Shown one piece after another: positions 1 through 13,464 of a stretch of 64,000 nt of DNA. The DNA is from Endomychus coccineus (lineage: Eukaryota > Arthropoda > Insecta > Coleoptera > Endomychidae), in contig OY294071.1 in the NCBI GenBank assembly GCA_958510875.1, positions 37,416,581 to 37,480,580 on the forward strand. Direction: 5' to 3'. The position numbers were made by a program, and so were the translations under genes. The first letter of the stretch is position 1. Each line of letters starts with the position of its first letter. Under the pieces are notes generated by a model that was given only the letters and a program-made list of their open reading frames with translations, did not search any database and was not told where the DNA came from.

Positions 1-110
1 TCCATCGCTGACTCACGAACATAATAAGTTTTTCTCTCGTGTAGTCAAAATATATAAAAATGCCATTTCAAGTAAATCATTATTTTTGACGACTGCTTCT
101 TTTCTAAGCA
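1..110 (+). mobile_element. 3' end of a degenerate non-LTR element (same family as 7880-8520)
   Basis: The first ~70 bases closely match the stretch that begins at 8399 (both open with tccatcgctga, then an aacat.ata.g-tttctctt segment and a terminal TAG-containing motif). At 8399 this sequence is the tail of a decayed reverse-transcriptase ORF, so the window appears to open inside the 3' end of another copy. No coding potential remains here. Seen by direct comparison of the two stretches. Confidence 0.5.
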
Positions 111-3100
111 TCAACAGTTATTTCTCTCAAGGAATTAATTAGTATTAATATATTATAAGACATTATCTCCAACAATCCAATTCTTTGGATTGTTGGCTTA
201 CGTAGATCTTGAGGAGACCAAATGGAATTTCCATTTCGCCGTTTGGTTTTTATGAAATGTCTTGTAGAGAAGTTGAAGCATCCACATTAATTTATTTTCA
301 GCAATGCTAAATTTATGCATATTTACGCATGTTCGAATCTAATGTTATACATAGAATGATAGATCTGGAGCCAACACTGGGTAGATCGTAGATCTGTTTG
401 GCAATGGCTCGGTTAACCCAAGCTGTAATTTGAATCATGATGTTGACATTAAGCCCCATAGTAATCCGTCACAGCATAACGCCAAATACTTTTTTAACTT
501 TAACAAAGGGGAAGCGAGTGAAGTGAGATAATGTTTCGGATTGACACCGGTTTCAATTCCATTTAGATTATGCGGATCGCAGATTTTCATCTCTTCAATC
601 TTAAATCCTATGACGAAATTAATTCAATATATAAACTATTGTACGATTCAGATTATACCATGTCGAAATTAAAGTTTATTTGACAGCAGCTTGTCAATCT
701 TTAAATTAATCAAATTTTATGAAATGCGTTTCCGATTATTGATGTTGTCGGTAATAACGTAGTCTGATATTGCTTGATGCTTCCTTGGCACCTGGTAATG
801 TGGAACAGATTCATGAAAAAGCACATCTGAAAAATCTTTAGTTTATTGATTTTTATAAAAACTGGTACTTTCATCAATTCTTTATCTTCAAAATGGAACT
901 TTTTATCTCTCTAACACGTTTCCAACTTGCTGGGATTTCATGTGGAACATTTTCGGAAATAGAGCTGGTGAAACCGAGCAAGGATATTGAAGATTTCATA
1001 GGAATAGCTGTACCCGACATCTTCGTATTAGAGTTTGGGGGATCCGACTTCCTGGAGACAATACAAGCTTGATTGTAGTAAACTCGACTAGATTATCAGA
1101 TACCCATTTCGTAGATCTTCATTTACATCGACCTGTCTGTCTTGTACCTCTGGCTTCATTAGATGATAGAGGAACTCTAGAGAAGGTAGCAGTAAAAATG
1201 AAGTGTACCATCATCTGTAAAGCTGTGGGTGGGACAGAAGATCATTACTAACAGATCGTTGATCAGAAACAGAAACATAATTGGTGACAAGATGCAGAAC
1301 TGTGCTGAGCACTAAAAAAATTAAATCATTAAGCACTTCTAATAGTAAAGTGCTAGCGAGCACTAAGAATTTTCAGAAATACTGTGAGCACTTTTTGACA
1401 ATTGAATGATGGATCGGGTATAACTATTGCAATAGATCCAATTGAGCAGTGTTCTGAGTCAAACTATATCAATTAATCGCTTAATAAAATATTTCTCATA
1501 AAATTAAGAAAGCTTTTAAACATTAGTCCTTAGAGCAATTCTACATGGCCAAATATTGAATTATCTGAAATTGGTAGATAACCTTATTACAACGTATATC
1601 AGGCGGAAAATTTCCTGAACCTGCTGGAAAATCCCATCATAGTGATCTGTAACTCATGAAAAGTATTTCCAATATTGCAGGATAATTCATTATTCATATT
1701 AAACAGGGAATTCAAATTGACGATAATAGCATATAACTTATAATAATACTCAGGGGATTAATTTCCCAAAGCCCTAATCGTATCTAGGTAACATTTGTCG
1801 TTGGTCCACGCTAATTCGATAAGCATTTCATAAAATAGTTCTCTGTGATAAACGAAGACATTATCCCTTGTTAAATTGAAAATTATTCACCCTTACCAAG
1901 GAATATAATAAGATTTCGCATTTACCTGACTAACTGACTACACTACAGGTCGAGAGCAGTTTAGGCGTGTAATATAAATTCATGATACCCCATCCCTATT
2001 TCCTTTAAATCTGCGAAAAGAACAATGTCTGATACATGACAAAAACCGCGGTAAGCCTCTATTCTGTTATATGCAAGCACGGATTTGTAAGGCATTAAGG
2101 GATAAACTGAAAGAGGGTTTCAGTCCGAAGTGTTACTATACACTTTGAAGTTCGCGACTGTCAAAGAATCTTTTGTTATCTGTTACTTATTATTACGTTC
2201 ATTTAAATCTTTAGGTTTCTATGCGTGACAATGAATTGTGATTTCCCGCTTTTTAATTATCGAAAACCTTTGAACAAATTCACTTGTTTTGCTACAGCTG
2301 CAACTAAGGTCTTCTTTCTATTTCATCGTATGCGAGACATTTCCTTTTATGATCCTTTCAAAATTAAATTATCATGTGATCAAATTTTAATTCCACGCTC
2401 GAGTTGGAGAATTAGTAATTATGAATGAAAATCAAATGGTTTAATGATTAAAGTTGAGTTATCGCTTTCATTTCTAAGCTTGGTTCAACAGTTACAATTT
2501 TATGAATGTAGCAGCAGTTCAGATGAGATTTTCATTTTTTGAATTCGTATTAGAGAAAGAACAGTTTCAATTTCAATCAGTATTCTGTGAACTGAAAAAT
2601 ACATTAATCAAATCGTTTATTACTCATGTGAAGCCCCAATATATTCGTGTGCTTTGAAATAATTGCAAATCCATACACTCTAACTGATAGTTGTAAAATT
2701 TTAAATTATAGTTGAGACGAATCTTTCAGGTTGATAGATTGATGACTGGGTTGAAATCTTTGTATTTCTGCTGTTTTGATGAAGAATGAACTGCTGTTGT
2801 TCCACACGATTTTCTTTTAATCTTATTTATTGTTTTAGTGAGTGTGTGTAACAATATTTTGACTTGTTTCCACTATTTAAAATACCTATAAATATAGGTA
2901 CCGACACCGCAATATGTTATTTGTATTAGTGGAACGTATATTTTCTCAAAAAACTGTTTTTAGAACTTGAGTCTTCATTTCTGGTATCTTTATTCCGTTA
3001 TATGTTATCAAGTTGAGTATATTACTGGCATGTAACGTTATCATTATCAAATACAATTTCCTCAATTAGAACAAATATTAGCCTTTTCAAATAAATACGA

Positions 3101-4890
3101 ATTATCTATACTGTGTTACTATATTATCCAACATGAAAATAATCATGATAATTTTTATCTTAATCATAGAAAGTTAACAGATAATTCGCAATTTGTATTA
3201 TGACACTTAAAACATTTAGAGTGATATTTCTAGTCATTCATTACATATAATTACTGCGGAATTATAATAATGCAAGTCTTACATCGAATAATTTGCTTAT
3301 ACGAAAAAGGGGACATCGTTTATCTAAGATCATATTACGTAGTATTACAAAACGTACGAACTAGAGAATATATCGAACTACCACTCCAAGAAAACTTGCG
3401 AATTTGATATAATTTTTGTTTTATACTGGTGTGAATAAAAATCTCAAGGAATTTATTTGAAATTATCACATAAGATGAGTCCTGATTCTGTTCGTAGGTC
3501 CATGATGGACAAAGAAGGGTAATACGTTTCCATGGGAAATAGAGGAATTTACAACTAACTATTAAACTGCCCCTATACGTGGAGTGGTGGTTTGGCCTGA
3601 CTATTTTTTCGGTAGTAGGTCACTTTTTGTTTTCCTTCGGGGCAATTTGAAAGCAGTAAATAACACAGTCAATGTTTTAAAACCTGTTGTAGGTTCGGGG
3701 GTTGAATGAACTAATTCTTCAACAAGATAAAACCCGTTCTTACACACAATGATTAAGACATCTTTTTCTTCCATGGCCTGTACGTTTCTCCGATCTTTCA
3801 TGTCTGGGCTATGATCGGTACCAGACTGGGTAATTCACACCATCTCTCAGACAATCTCAACGATCTTTGGCTTCACTTGGAATGATATGCCCCAAGGCGA
3901 CATTGATAATTGTTGGTGCAACACACTACTGAATATTTTTGACCTGAATAATGTCTATATGTGTGAGGTACTATTGCAATTTGCGACACGAAAGCGCGAC
4001 ACGAAATGAGCGTCACGAATCCAGCGCCATAAAAAGTTGAGCATGCGTATCACCTTATTCAGGTATCCCTACGGCTCCAAGGAGCGTGTTTAGTTGCCAT
4101 TTAACTATTGTTCATTTTTGTATCCCTCACTATATGTAGGTATATAGCGAATGGGAAGTATTGTAATCGGGCAAACAAATTTCTTCTGGATATATTCGTT
4201 TTGAGCATTTTTGAATCGATCTAGACTATTTTTGACATTATGTCTGTGTGTACTGTGCGCGCGTGCGTGCGTCTGTGGAGACGATTGTACCTTTCCTATT
4301 GGTCGTATGGATTTGAAATTTCCCATATCGATTTAAAGTGGTGAAAATAAAAACTGTATTGTTTTTGGGTGCGATAGCTCCGTTTCCGTAGTGAAATACA
4401 TTATGTAGACCATTTGGATAAAATTTCAATGCAATATAATTTAGCGTTACTAGTGATTTCTAAATCTTTTCCAATCTATTTTCTGTTCCTACAATCATTT
4501 ACATTTGACCCGCAGGAGTGTTCGTAAGTTATTTTGCTTACAAAAGTAAGGGAAGTCACGTGCTCAATTGATCACAGTTCATTTATTGAAAACTCAATCA
4601 TTTCTTTGTTATATCTGTTGAAGGTAATTATTTGGTTTCTATAATAAGGAGGCTATGTGGTAGTTATAGTAACGACCATTATTATTGTGTTGAATAATTA
4701 GAATTGAATTATGTTACATGGCCGAATGAAGAATTTTCTCCTGAAATTTTTCTAAATATTCTTCACAATATTGGAGTATATCTCATGTGAATATTTCAAA
4801 TAAAATGCTTCACTATTACTGCGTATTGTGGTTTTTATTCAGTAAATTATAATTCTGCATTCATTTAATATATTATATCATTAAGTGATA
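111..4890. other. AT-rich intergenic or intronic DNA, no gene recognised
   Basis: Short ORFs only, none with recognisable domains or convincing splice signals. A slightly GC-richer stretch at about 3600-4430 includes a minus-strand 66-codon ORF (3601-3801) and a short GCGT-rich run near 4257-4272. It could be an old transposon relic, but no diagnostic motif was found. Confidence 0.4.
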
Positions 4891-4900
4891 CAAGAAATGG

Positions 4901-5218
4901 TGTGTCCAGATTTGAACATTTTAGCCCGAACGAACGGAGCAAAAAATCGAATTCGCGGGTGTGAACATTTCACCGAGCCGAATAGATCGCGCTAAATATT
5001 TTCCGATACTTGTCGGTAAAAGTGAACTACTCAAAGGAAGCTATTATTCGCCGAATAATTCACTTGACTAGAATTCTGCCTGTTCGCTCTGTTAGCTGTG
5101 TTCGTAGCATTCGTGACGATTTGAGGTGCTTCCAGGCTTCAAATTTATTATTCAAATACTAAAATTCATTGAAAATGTTATGTTCATTACAGCTGAAATG
5201 TTCAAGTCTGGACACCTA
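4901..5218. mobile_element. MITE-like element with ~25-bp terminal inverted repeats
   Basis: Left end (4901-4928) reads gtgtccagatttgaacattt and the right end (5193-5218) is its reverse complement with one or two mismatches (gtgtccagacttgaacattt on the opposite strand). The ~320-bp interior is richer in GC and CpG than the flanks and has no long ORF. This is the form of a non-autonomous DNA transposon. A clear target-site duplication was not found, so the superfamily is unassigned. Confidence 0.55.
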
Positions 5219-7300
5219 ATAACGGTGATTAATAATATATCAAGAAAAATTATCGGTTTGGTATTGATCAGAAAATTATTGACAATTCCAAACACCATTA
5301 CCTCATTTATACAAATTAGAAAACATTTGGAAATATGATTTTCTAGATGGGAGCGGAACGAAATATTCCGTATAATGGAACTGCTACACATGTATTCGAT
5401 ATTTAATTCTTTGTGGTAAGTTGGTACACGTAAAAATTCAACTGTTAATATTTCATAAGACCCTTTATTTCCCATATAATTTTCCATTGTTATCTCGGAG
5501 TGACAATGTAACCACGGTATAACATGTAAAGTAATACATGTCAGAATATCACGCCCTCTCTGTGTTATAGAAGACCCTTGAATTGACAGTTCATTCGACT
5601 TATAATTACCATTAATTTCACGCTTTGTAAGATGTCAAACAGACATGTGGTGCTACTGAAGTTTTGAAGGTTTCATTCCTCAGCCCCAAGCTTGTTCAAC
5701 GCTTTCCTGGTTTAAGTGACGCAATTTTTTTCTTAACGTGATTTGCATGCCACATTCTGAATGTTACTTCATGTTCTTGTCCTTTCTTCAATATGTCAAT
5801 ATGAAGTGTATGACGAAATCCCACAATCAAGGGAGTGTTATTCGAGAAGATTAAAAGTAACAACGGAATCGCAAGAAGAGTGATGTGTATTGAATTATAA
5901 TGCGAGAATTTATTCAATATGATATATGAAAGGTGTGCAAGGATTGCTTTTGGGCAGGATGTGGTAGGCAAGTCCATTAAGGTATCTATCGCACTTGATC
6001 AAACATCGGCAGGGTCAAGTACTAGAGATGAGTCAACCACCGAAATAGAGGCAGTAAATTATGTAGCGTGAAATTTTGACATCAGTTTCAGTTCAAATCT
6101 ATTCTGAAGATACCACCTGTAAAGGTTGGTGAAATGTCAGCTTCGAGTCGTGCTACAGTAACCTGGAATCCATCCGGAAAACAAGAATTTTCAAGATTAG
6201 ATGTCCCCAGATGACAAAATTCAAAATTTTTGTGCTTTAAATACTGAAGAGACACAAGTTTGCAGTTTTTGGGAAGTCACTGCTCGAGAAGGATAACATG
6301 AAACATTACCACCATTATTGGAAATGAATGAGATTATATTTGGAAATTAAGTCTCCATGGGCAGAGATGGAAATCCAGAGCAATGTTAATTCACGCGACT
6401 AAGTAAGTACATACAAAGCAAGACCAAGTCATGCAGTACGTCTCCCCTACGAGTAGAAAGCGTTTTCTTCCGACGAGTATTTTGTGTCGTCTACACTTAA
6501 TAATGGTGGTGTGATCGACACGTGACTAAAACTTCATTTGGCTAAGGGATGAATAAGGGTGTTTGTTACTTGATCGTATAACGCGTGTGCATGTTTTTAT
6601 TCCATTCGTATTCAGCCACAAAAGAATGTATTTGTTACTGTCATCGGATTGGGTTGATATGTGACCAACACATGTAATCACTTCTTTTTTAGAGCTCATT
6701 GATTATCGAAGGCTCCCATAATCCTACAAATCTGATTGCAATCATGGAGAAAGAAAGTCCTGCAGATTATCCTGGACCTCTCTCACCCTGAACTTTCCAA
6801 CTACTTCTGTTTTTGTCTTATCAACAAATTGTTCAAAAATTGCCAGAAATAAATCATAATTACAAAATATCTGTGCGTTGCATAAGTCTAAAAGACTAAG
6901 CTGTGTTGCTTCGAAAAATGTGTATGAATGTATGTATCTTGTATTTATTATATTGAGGCCTGAATGTTCCTAACTAATTTTCCAACATTTCATGTGTGCA
7001 ATATTTGTGTCGTTAATATTGTCTATACAATGAAGATAATCATTGACAGTAAATTGAACAATATTATTTAATTATAATCTAGAATAATTAGGTTTCAGTC
7101 ATATACACATTGAAGGCTAAATCATAATTGATATATCGGGTCAACACGTTACTCATTAATGTGTTGATAGTATGAATATAGGCAGGTGTGTACACGATTA
7201 GACTTGATACAATTCGGCTAATAACTTTTTAATCACAGGTCCAATTAGCTAGTATATTTTGCAATCAGGAAATTCAAATGAATTATTAAATTGATTTGTA
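5219..7300. other. AT-rich non-coding DNA, nothing recognised
   Basis: Contains several 60-110-codon ORFs (for example minus 5152-5487 and 5696-5977) of a length expected by chance in this composition. No domains, repeats or splice-consistent exon pairs were recognised. Confidence 0.35.
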
Positions 7301-7309
7301 TGTAATAAA

Positions 7310-7545
7310 TTATAAAACAGTTCACACTGTGGATATACTAACACTCTATAAATAAGCAACAATCAACCCCAAATACTACAAATACTGTTACTTTAGCTGT
7401 GAACCTTTCCGTTACCGTCAAAGTGAATTGTTTACTCTATGATGGCTACTTGGTAACTGAAAGGTCCTCAGTACTCTAACAGTATTTTCAGTGGATGGGG
7501 GTCATTGTTTCTTATTTAAAATATTATTTGTATGATTATCATAGC
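7310..7545. repeat. Family D palindromic element, copy 1
   Basis: The left arm begins acagttcacactgtggata and carries an aacaatca...aaatactgtta segment. The right arm carries the inverse (taacagtatttt.agtggat..ggg..cattgtttctta). The centre has a tgatggctacttggtaactgaaagg segment, the ribozyme-like core shared with the other D copies (22199, 23945). About 235 bp, decayed. No ORF. Confidence 0.6.
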
Positions 7546-7879
7546 TATTCCTAAGAATATGAGCAGATCAAAATTGTATGTTAATTCCTCCATACACTCG
7601 TCTTCTCCAATCTGTTGAATTTGTTGTTGTCGTTGGGAAACCCTTGCCTGGAGACCAGAGAAGAATATGTTGACGTCAGGAATAACTGCAATCACAAAAT
7701 AGAGGCATATAATACCAAGATAAGATCAACGCTTATTCGATATTTAACTGATTCACGTTCCTCTTGAACCTTTGCTAAGAAAATTGGAAGAAATTCCCCT
7801 TCTAGCTCTTATAATCTAGTAGATTTTAATGCAATCAAAACTTCAGTTTGTATATTCCATGAAAGGCGGATCCCACAAT

Positions 7880-8520
7880 CCGTAATATGATGAGTACCGC
7901 TATTCCTACGAAGTCCTCATTATCCGTGCTTGGTATCACACCAAACGCATACTCTCATGACGATCATGTGTTTCACACAAACTCGGTTTCTATTTCGAGT
8001 CAAATCTACTTTACACTCCAACACCTCCTCATGATCTACAAAGACCAAATTCGACCTGCCCTGGAGTATCGTTCAACATACGTCCAAGCCTTTAGATTCT
8101 ATTCAGAAGAGAGTTATTCGTCTGATGTCACAGTTACGAATTTTCTAGAATAACATAGAAAAGTGGGCCTACTCTCCGTTCCCTATAGATTTTTTCATGG
8201 TCGGTGCTCATCGAAAATCTGGCCTGTTATTCCAACACGAGCGATCCCAGTTAGACAGACCAGACAAGAGTAGGCTAGTCACCCTTCCATTGTCAAGCTC
8301 GGGACCTACCGAACTCCTTTTTACAATACTTAATTTTTATATCGAACGGCAAAGTTACCTTATAAGGTATTTTGATGCCTTTTTCCTCTCTCAACATTCC
8401 ATCGCTGACACAAACATTATAGGTTTCTCTTCTGTATAGTCCAAATATGAAAATAAATACAAATCCTTAGTAAAGTTCTGCCTCCGTATGACTAACTTCT
8501 TCTTTCCAATTCATTATATA
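7880..8520 (+). pseudogene. Degenerate non-LTR retrotransposon, C-terminal RT region
   Basis: Conceptual translation across three frames gives the late part of a Jockey/I-like reverse-transcriptase ORF: a YKDQIRPALEY segment, then HRKVGLLSVPYRFFHGRCSS, then THPSIVKLGTYRTPF and RTAKL. These blocks lie in the order seen at the C-terminus of arthropod non-LTR RT proteins (RPALEY, RRKVG.LSLFYRYFHG, RT..F...TA.LW). Frameshifts and stops (for example at 8151-8153) break it, so it is a pseudogene. The tail at 8399-8520 matches the start of the window. Clade assignment is inference. Confidence 0.65.
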
Positions 8521-10220
8521 TAATACAAAGGTTACAAGAATGAAGTGGAAGCTCTAAGGAACACCATTATTGGGCAAATTAAACTTAATGAATAAATAGT
8601 GAAAGAAAATCATCAGGTGTAGCTTATTGATGGGCCAAGACCGTTCAAAATCTACAAATCAACTGTCATTAGAAATACTTTTCCATGTACCGATAATTTT
8701 GCTCATGAAACCAACTGGGTTTAAAATGACACGCTGTGCAATGTCATACATTCCATGAATCCTATAATTACATATGAACGATAATAGTCTAGTAGGCGTA
8801 ACTTGATGTGGACGGAATAAAAGCTAAATAATAGACTGATGGTTATTCACTTGTTCAAACACCCTCCTTAGGTCTTATGACGCCCCTATACTTGTTTTAT
8901 TATTCTACCTCTACTTATATAATTCAAACAGCTAATATATCTGTAAACATTCTTTTTTCTTGCTATATTTATTTTATAATCTCTCTTTCTATATAGTAAT
9001 TCATGAGTAAGCGACTATAACAAGATATTGATTTCATATGAGAATCCTAGTGGAAGCTCAATTCAGTGAATTAATTCGAGTCTCCATAAAAAACCAGCTA
9101 TACACATCAAAAGAGAAAATAAAAGATTGTAAAGATGAGTGAAATGAAATTATCCGATTGTTCGCACTCTGTATGCCATCAACCATAGTCGCGTGTCACA
9201 TTCAGATACATGATAGTATGTGATGAAGTTGAGTGTATGAGACAATCGAATATCGTTCGCTTCATATATTTCCAGTTTTTCGCTATAATTGGACAAATGT
9301 GCTTATCTTGGGGTCTGGGGAAGCTTCTGCGCGCAATGCATGATGTAGAAATTTCAAATCAATCAATAAATAATTTTCTTCATTCTGACCGTTTATTCTG
9401 TCAAGCAGGTCAACTCTTGAAATTTAGATGATTCGGTCACTAGTTTATTATTTTTCCCCGCATTCATAGGCCCTCAGTTAAATATGCGAAAAACCTAATT
9501 TTTAGGTTGTGTTCTAAATCATGGTAGAAAGTTACACCAAAGGTGAATATTTCAAAGATTATTCGCATTCTCACATGAAACACCTTGTACATTCCTGCTG
9601 CTACAGAATTAAAGTAGATTTTAAAAGCAGTATAGAGGTATCACTCTATTGTTAGACATGAGACAAATATTGAATATTGTTGTGGTGACTTATCTTCTTG
9701 CGGATATGAACGCAACAAGGTTGTATTTTATAAGCTACAGAAGAAAGAAATTCTTATCACAAATATTAAATGAGTCACTAAATAGCCAACATTACGTGAC
9801 ATTTATGTTTCTCACGGACAAACTACACGTGTGTTATGATTTCTAAATGAGTAAAATTAACTCATAAATTTCAGCCTATTATATGACACGAACTCAGTGA
9901 TTTCAAGAGCAATTATTGAATACAATTTGTTCGGCCACGCTTTGTTGTCTTACGTATTTCCTGTTTTGGATGTTCATGAGTTAGTAAAGTTTTTGATATC
10001 ACAAATGTTCAGAACTAAAGAACAAGACGGAAACATTTTGTATAGAGCTCTTTGAATGATTTTTGGGACGAAGTTTCTTTAGAAATGAGTCATAATTATT
10101 AGAAAATTCTATGGTGATTGTTATTGAGGAAAATCCTGAAGTGAGTATTCCACAATGTTATAATGTCTGGGTGATACATAATGATGCAGCTTTGTAACAA
10201 CAACTAACACTAGGTATGTA
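8521..10220. other. AT-rich DNA upstream of the first host gene, nothing recognised
   Basis: Small ORFs at 9210-9431 and 9649-9846 have no recognisable motif and chance-like lengths. No exon could be linked in phase to the gene that starts at 10392. Confidence 0.35.
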
Positions 10221-10224
10221 TGAC

Positions 10225-10234
10225 TATATATAAG
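10225..10234 (+). promoter_or_regulatory. Possible TATA box of the 486-aa secreted-protein gene
   Basis: The string tatatataag lies about 160 bases upstream of the proposed start codon at 10392. Spacing allows a short 5' UTR, but in DNA this AT-rich such strings are common, so support is weak. Confidence 0.2.
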
Positions 10235-10391
10235 TGCCCAACGTAGGTTGAATATTTGGCAATTCAAGCACCTACAACACTTTCTTTCCGAGAGAAATTT
10301 CATACGTAAATAGATTACGAATGAATTTTGCTGTTTATTGTTGAGTTTATCCTCTGAGTCGAGGACATCATTTATAATCTTAGGCTTGAAT

Positions 10392-13350
10392 ATGTTTCTA
10401 ACACGGATGTTCGTGCTACTGTTCGTAACAACCCTTATACAAAGTGATTTGTTTGCGTGCGATGATAGTATTGTCAACCAAACTGCAGCGGTTTTATGGT
10501 ACGTACATTGTAAGAAGTAAACAATTTTCAATATTCGCAAATAACATTTAAAACACTTATAACCACTTCAAAAGACATATTTTCCTACGATGTGATAGAA
10601 CACGCTGTTTGTTGACATAAAAGAAATTAACTATAAACGAGTTTATAACGGTGGACACACTATAACAATAATAAGAAAGAAATAATCACCTTTATTCACT
10701 AAACATATTGTTGAATTACTGACGACCTTTTAGTTACCGAGTATCCATTATCAGAGTAAACTAAATTAGAAAACAAAATGTGTCTGTTCAAATAATCTTC
10801 GAAATTAGTATTGCTAATAAGGGATTAGCCTCAGATGGAGACAAATCTGAATTCATTAAATTGCTTTCTCTCTTATACATATCCATCCCTTCTAAATTAG
10901 CTATTTGTCAGTACTGTATTTTAAAAGTGTTAAACTTTCTTGAGAAATGATGCTATAGATTGATTTTTCACTTTTTATTTTTCTTCACATGGGCCAGATG
11001 CGCTTTATACTAGGAGGAATATTCGATTTCCTCCTAATTTGACACACATAGCATTTTGAACATGACTCACAATAAAAGATATTTCTTAAATTATTTTTAG
11101 CTTGTTTTCATATCTATAAACGGTTAGATGGTTTCTGAGCTCAATCTAGTGCAACAAACACCATATTCACATACCGTTCAACGTAACTATATTTGATAAA
11201 ATTTAGAAAATAAGTGGAAAAAGAGTGATAGTGACCCAGATATAGCTGCCTCCGTTGAGAGCTTAATTAAATGCTAAACTGGCTACGCCTGTAGACATTA
11301 TTGGCAATTATACATTTACCACTGATCGCTTAATGATCTAATTTCAACTAATAGAGCAATAATGCGTTGAAGATTTGTTGAATCCACACTGAGAATTGGT
11401 TACTGTTTGTCACTGTTTAATATAAATACATTCTTATTGAGTATATCATTCGAAATTCGTGAATAATTAAATTCATTTTATTGGTACATGAGAAATTCAA
11501 CATGAATCTCCTTTTTGTTACATTATTTTACATTTCATACATGAATTTTTCCAAAAATTCGAAATTCTTGTTTTAGTGTTAATCACAACTCAATCTGGTA
11601 CAACAGTGAGCAAAAATAAATTTAATGAGATAACATTATTGTACAAACTTCTTTCTATTTTCCAGGAATTTAACAAGATATGTAATACAAAGTAGGCAGA
11701 ATGACCACATAAACACAATAAACCTTCCAACCAACTATCAACATCAGTATCTTAAAAGTCAGTACAACCAGGGTATTATTACTAGTTATCCAAGACCGCA
11801 AATTGTAGCGAATATGAATCACAATGGTTTGCAAAATTCAAACCCTTATTTGGAAATGTATGCTGAAAAATATTTGCCTACATATCAATTAGCCAACCTT
11901 CATCACCATGCCCAATACTATCCGCAATCTCAAGCAAACTTTCCACAACAAAATCAGATAGTTTCAGGGTACCCTTCTATTCAACATCCTCCTCCTTCAC
12001 CCCCTAATATTGGTTACCCTCAAACAGCTGCCAGTTTCATCAGTTCCTTAATTCCTAAACCAGAAACATTCATGGAAGCCTTGAATTCTATTGCAAGAAA
12101 CGACGACTTGAACTGTGTACCTCGTCTTCTATGTGAAATAACGTCTGGGAGCTTATCTGGTCGGCAAGGTTTAAACTTACCTCTTAACATTAATATGGAA
12201 TCGATTGTTGGGTGAGTTATCAGTCACTTTCTATTGGACGCTAAATATACATAATTAACCTTACCTACCTTCTCTTGTACTATTTGCTATGTTATGTTCA
12301 AGATACTATAGTATCTGTTATATAATGATGAAAGAGGTAGATGGATATTTTAGTTCAGTTTTCGGTCAATGATTTTCAGGTTACTTTCCGCTGTGAGGGG
12401 AGTTGATTCCAATCCCTTATTATCATTTGGAAAAGCGTCCTTGCTGGGCTATTCTTCGAAAGGAAATGCTGAGTCGTGTATGTACGCGTATCCAAACTGT
12501 CCAAAAGATTCTGATAATCTCGTTGACTACTTAAACAACCACAATGGAGGGTTTTTCAGATTTTTCAAGGGCATAAATCCTCAAAGACCAAACTCATTAA
12601 CTCAACATAATTTTCCGCAAGGATCCTTACATCAAAACATAGGTAACGAATTTCACTACTTTATTTTGGATACACATGGAAAATAATAAAATGTTCTCGT
12701 AAGCTTATCTATAAGTTTGATTAGTTCTACTCCTCTAAGATGGCTCGTTCAAGCGCTTACATGGGCATTATACTGAGTCACATTATGACACACTTCTATT
12801 TCCAGCCAACTATGATCCATTCTACCATCACAACAAAGTATCTGCACAGAAGAGGATACAAACTAGACCATCATTTGAATTTCAAGCTGATGGAATAGAT
12901 TCGTACGGTAACAGATTAAAATTTCCCGATTATATAGAAGAACAAACAAATGAACTATCTCCTATTTATTTCCCGCATTCCTATCAACAGGGGTCTTTAA
13001 AATTTCCAAGTAGAGATAATGATGAATTCAACTTAAGAAATAGGAAACAGAAACAACTCTTATTTCATTTCAATAATGAATTAGATTTTCAAAGGCCATT
13101 ACCGAATCATAAAGCGACGCCTATGATATTTCCGGACAGAACAGGGACCGGGAACTTGAGATTAGACCCTGAGGAGCTAAGTGGTATCTACAGAAGACCT
13201 TTTGCTTTACAAAACAATAACATAATAAGCTTCATACCGGATCAAAATAATGATGCTTTTTATTATACAAACTCTAATAAAGATAACTCTAGGGTGAATA
13301 CTGATGGATTTAATAAGCAAAATAAGCTTTTATTTAGTTTTCCTGCTTAA
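10392..13350 (+). CDS. Secreted four-cysteine protein, 486 aa, four exons
   Basis: Exons are 10392-10498, 11666-12211, 12380-12642 and 12806-13350. Introns are GT-AG (donors gtacgt, gtgagt, gtaacg; acceptors ttccag, tttcag, ttccag) and the phases join (tg|g, gg|g, g|cc). The sum is 1461 nt, exactly 487 codons with TAA. Exon 1 encodes a signal peptide (MFLTRMFVLLFVTTLIQSD, likely cut near Ala before CDD). Exon 2 is Gln/Tyr/Pro-rich and ends with NDDLNCVPRLLCEI (cysteines ~186 and 193). Exon 3 has SLLGYSSKGNAESCMYAYPN-C (cysteines ~251 and 258) followed by YLNNHNGGFFRFF. Exon 4 is low-complexity with recurring L/M-x-FP motifs. An AATAAA follows at 13459. The exon 2/3 core looks like a conserved insect extracellular family, but I cannot name it. 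Function unknown. A second ATG at 10407 is an alternative start. Expression is not shown. Confidence 0.82.
10640..10765. repeat. Family D element, copy 2 (one arm), within intron 1
   Basis: Carries the left-arm landmarks of family D (gtggacacactataaca, aaataatcacctttattcac, attactgacgacctttta, ccattatcagagtaaac). Only one arm is evident. It sits in intron 1 of the gene at 10392-13350. Confidence 0.5.
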
Positions 13351-13458
13351 ATGAAAGGAAATATTTATTTCCATAAGGATAAACTTTAGAATACATATAC
13401 GTTCAGAAAAAGAAATTGATTTAATTTAACTTGAAGCTTGTATGTACTGTGATAATTT

Positions 13459-13464
13459 AATAAA
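13459..13464 (+). terminator. Polyadenylation signal AATAAA of the 486-aa gene
   Basis: AATAAA lies 109 bases downstream of the TAA at 13348-13350, in a stretch with no further exon. A usable site for the 3' end of the secreted-protein gene. Confidence 0.55.

Noticed and set aside
3601..3801. 66-codon minus-strand ORF with a Lys-rich end
   Set aside because: Considered as an exon or a transposase relic; no acceptor/donor-consistent neighbour and no family motif.
4257..4272. GCGT-rich run as a possible regulatory or Z-DNA element
   Set aside because: Only about 16 bp and without context; too short to call.
5152..5487. 111-codon minus-strand ORF
   Set aside because: Overlaps an equally open plus-strand ORF, has no motif or splice partner, and its length is expected by chance in AT-rich DNA.
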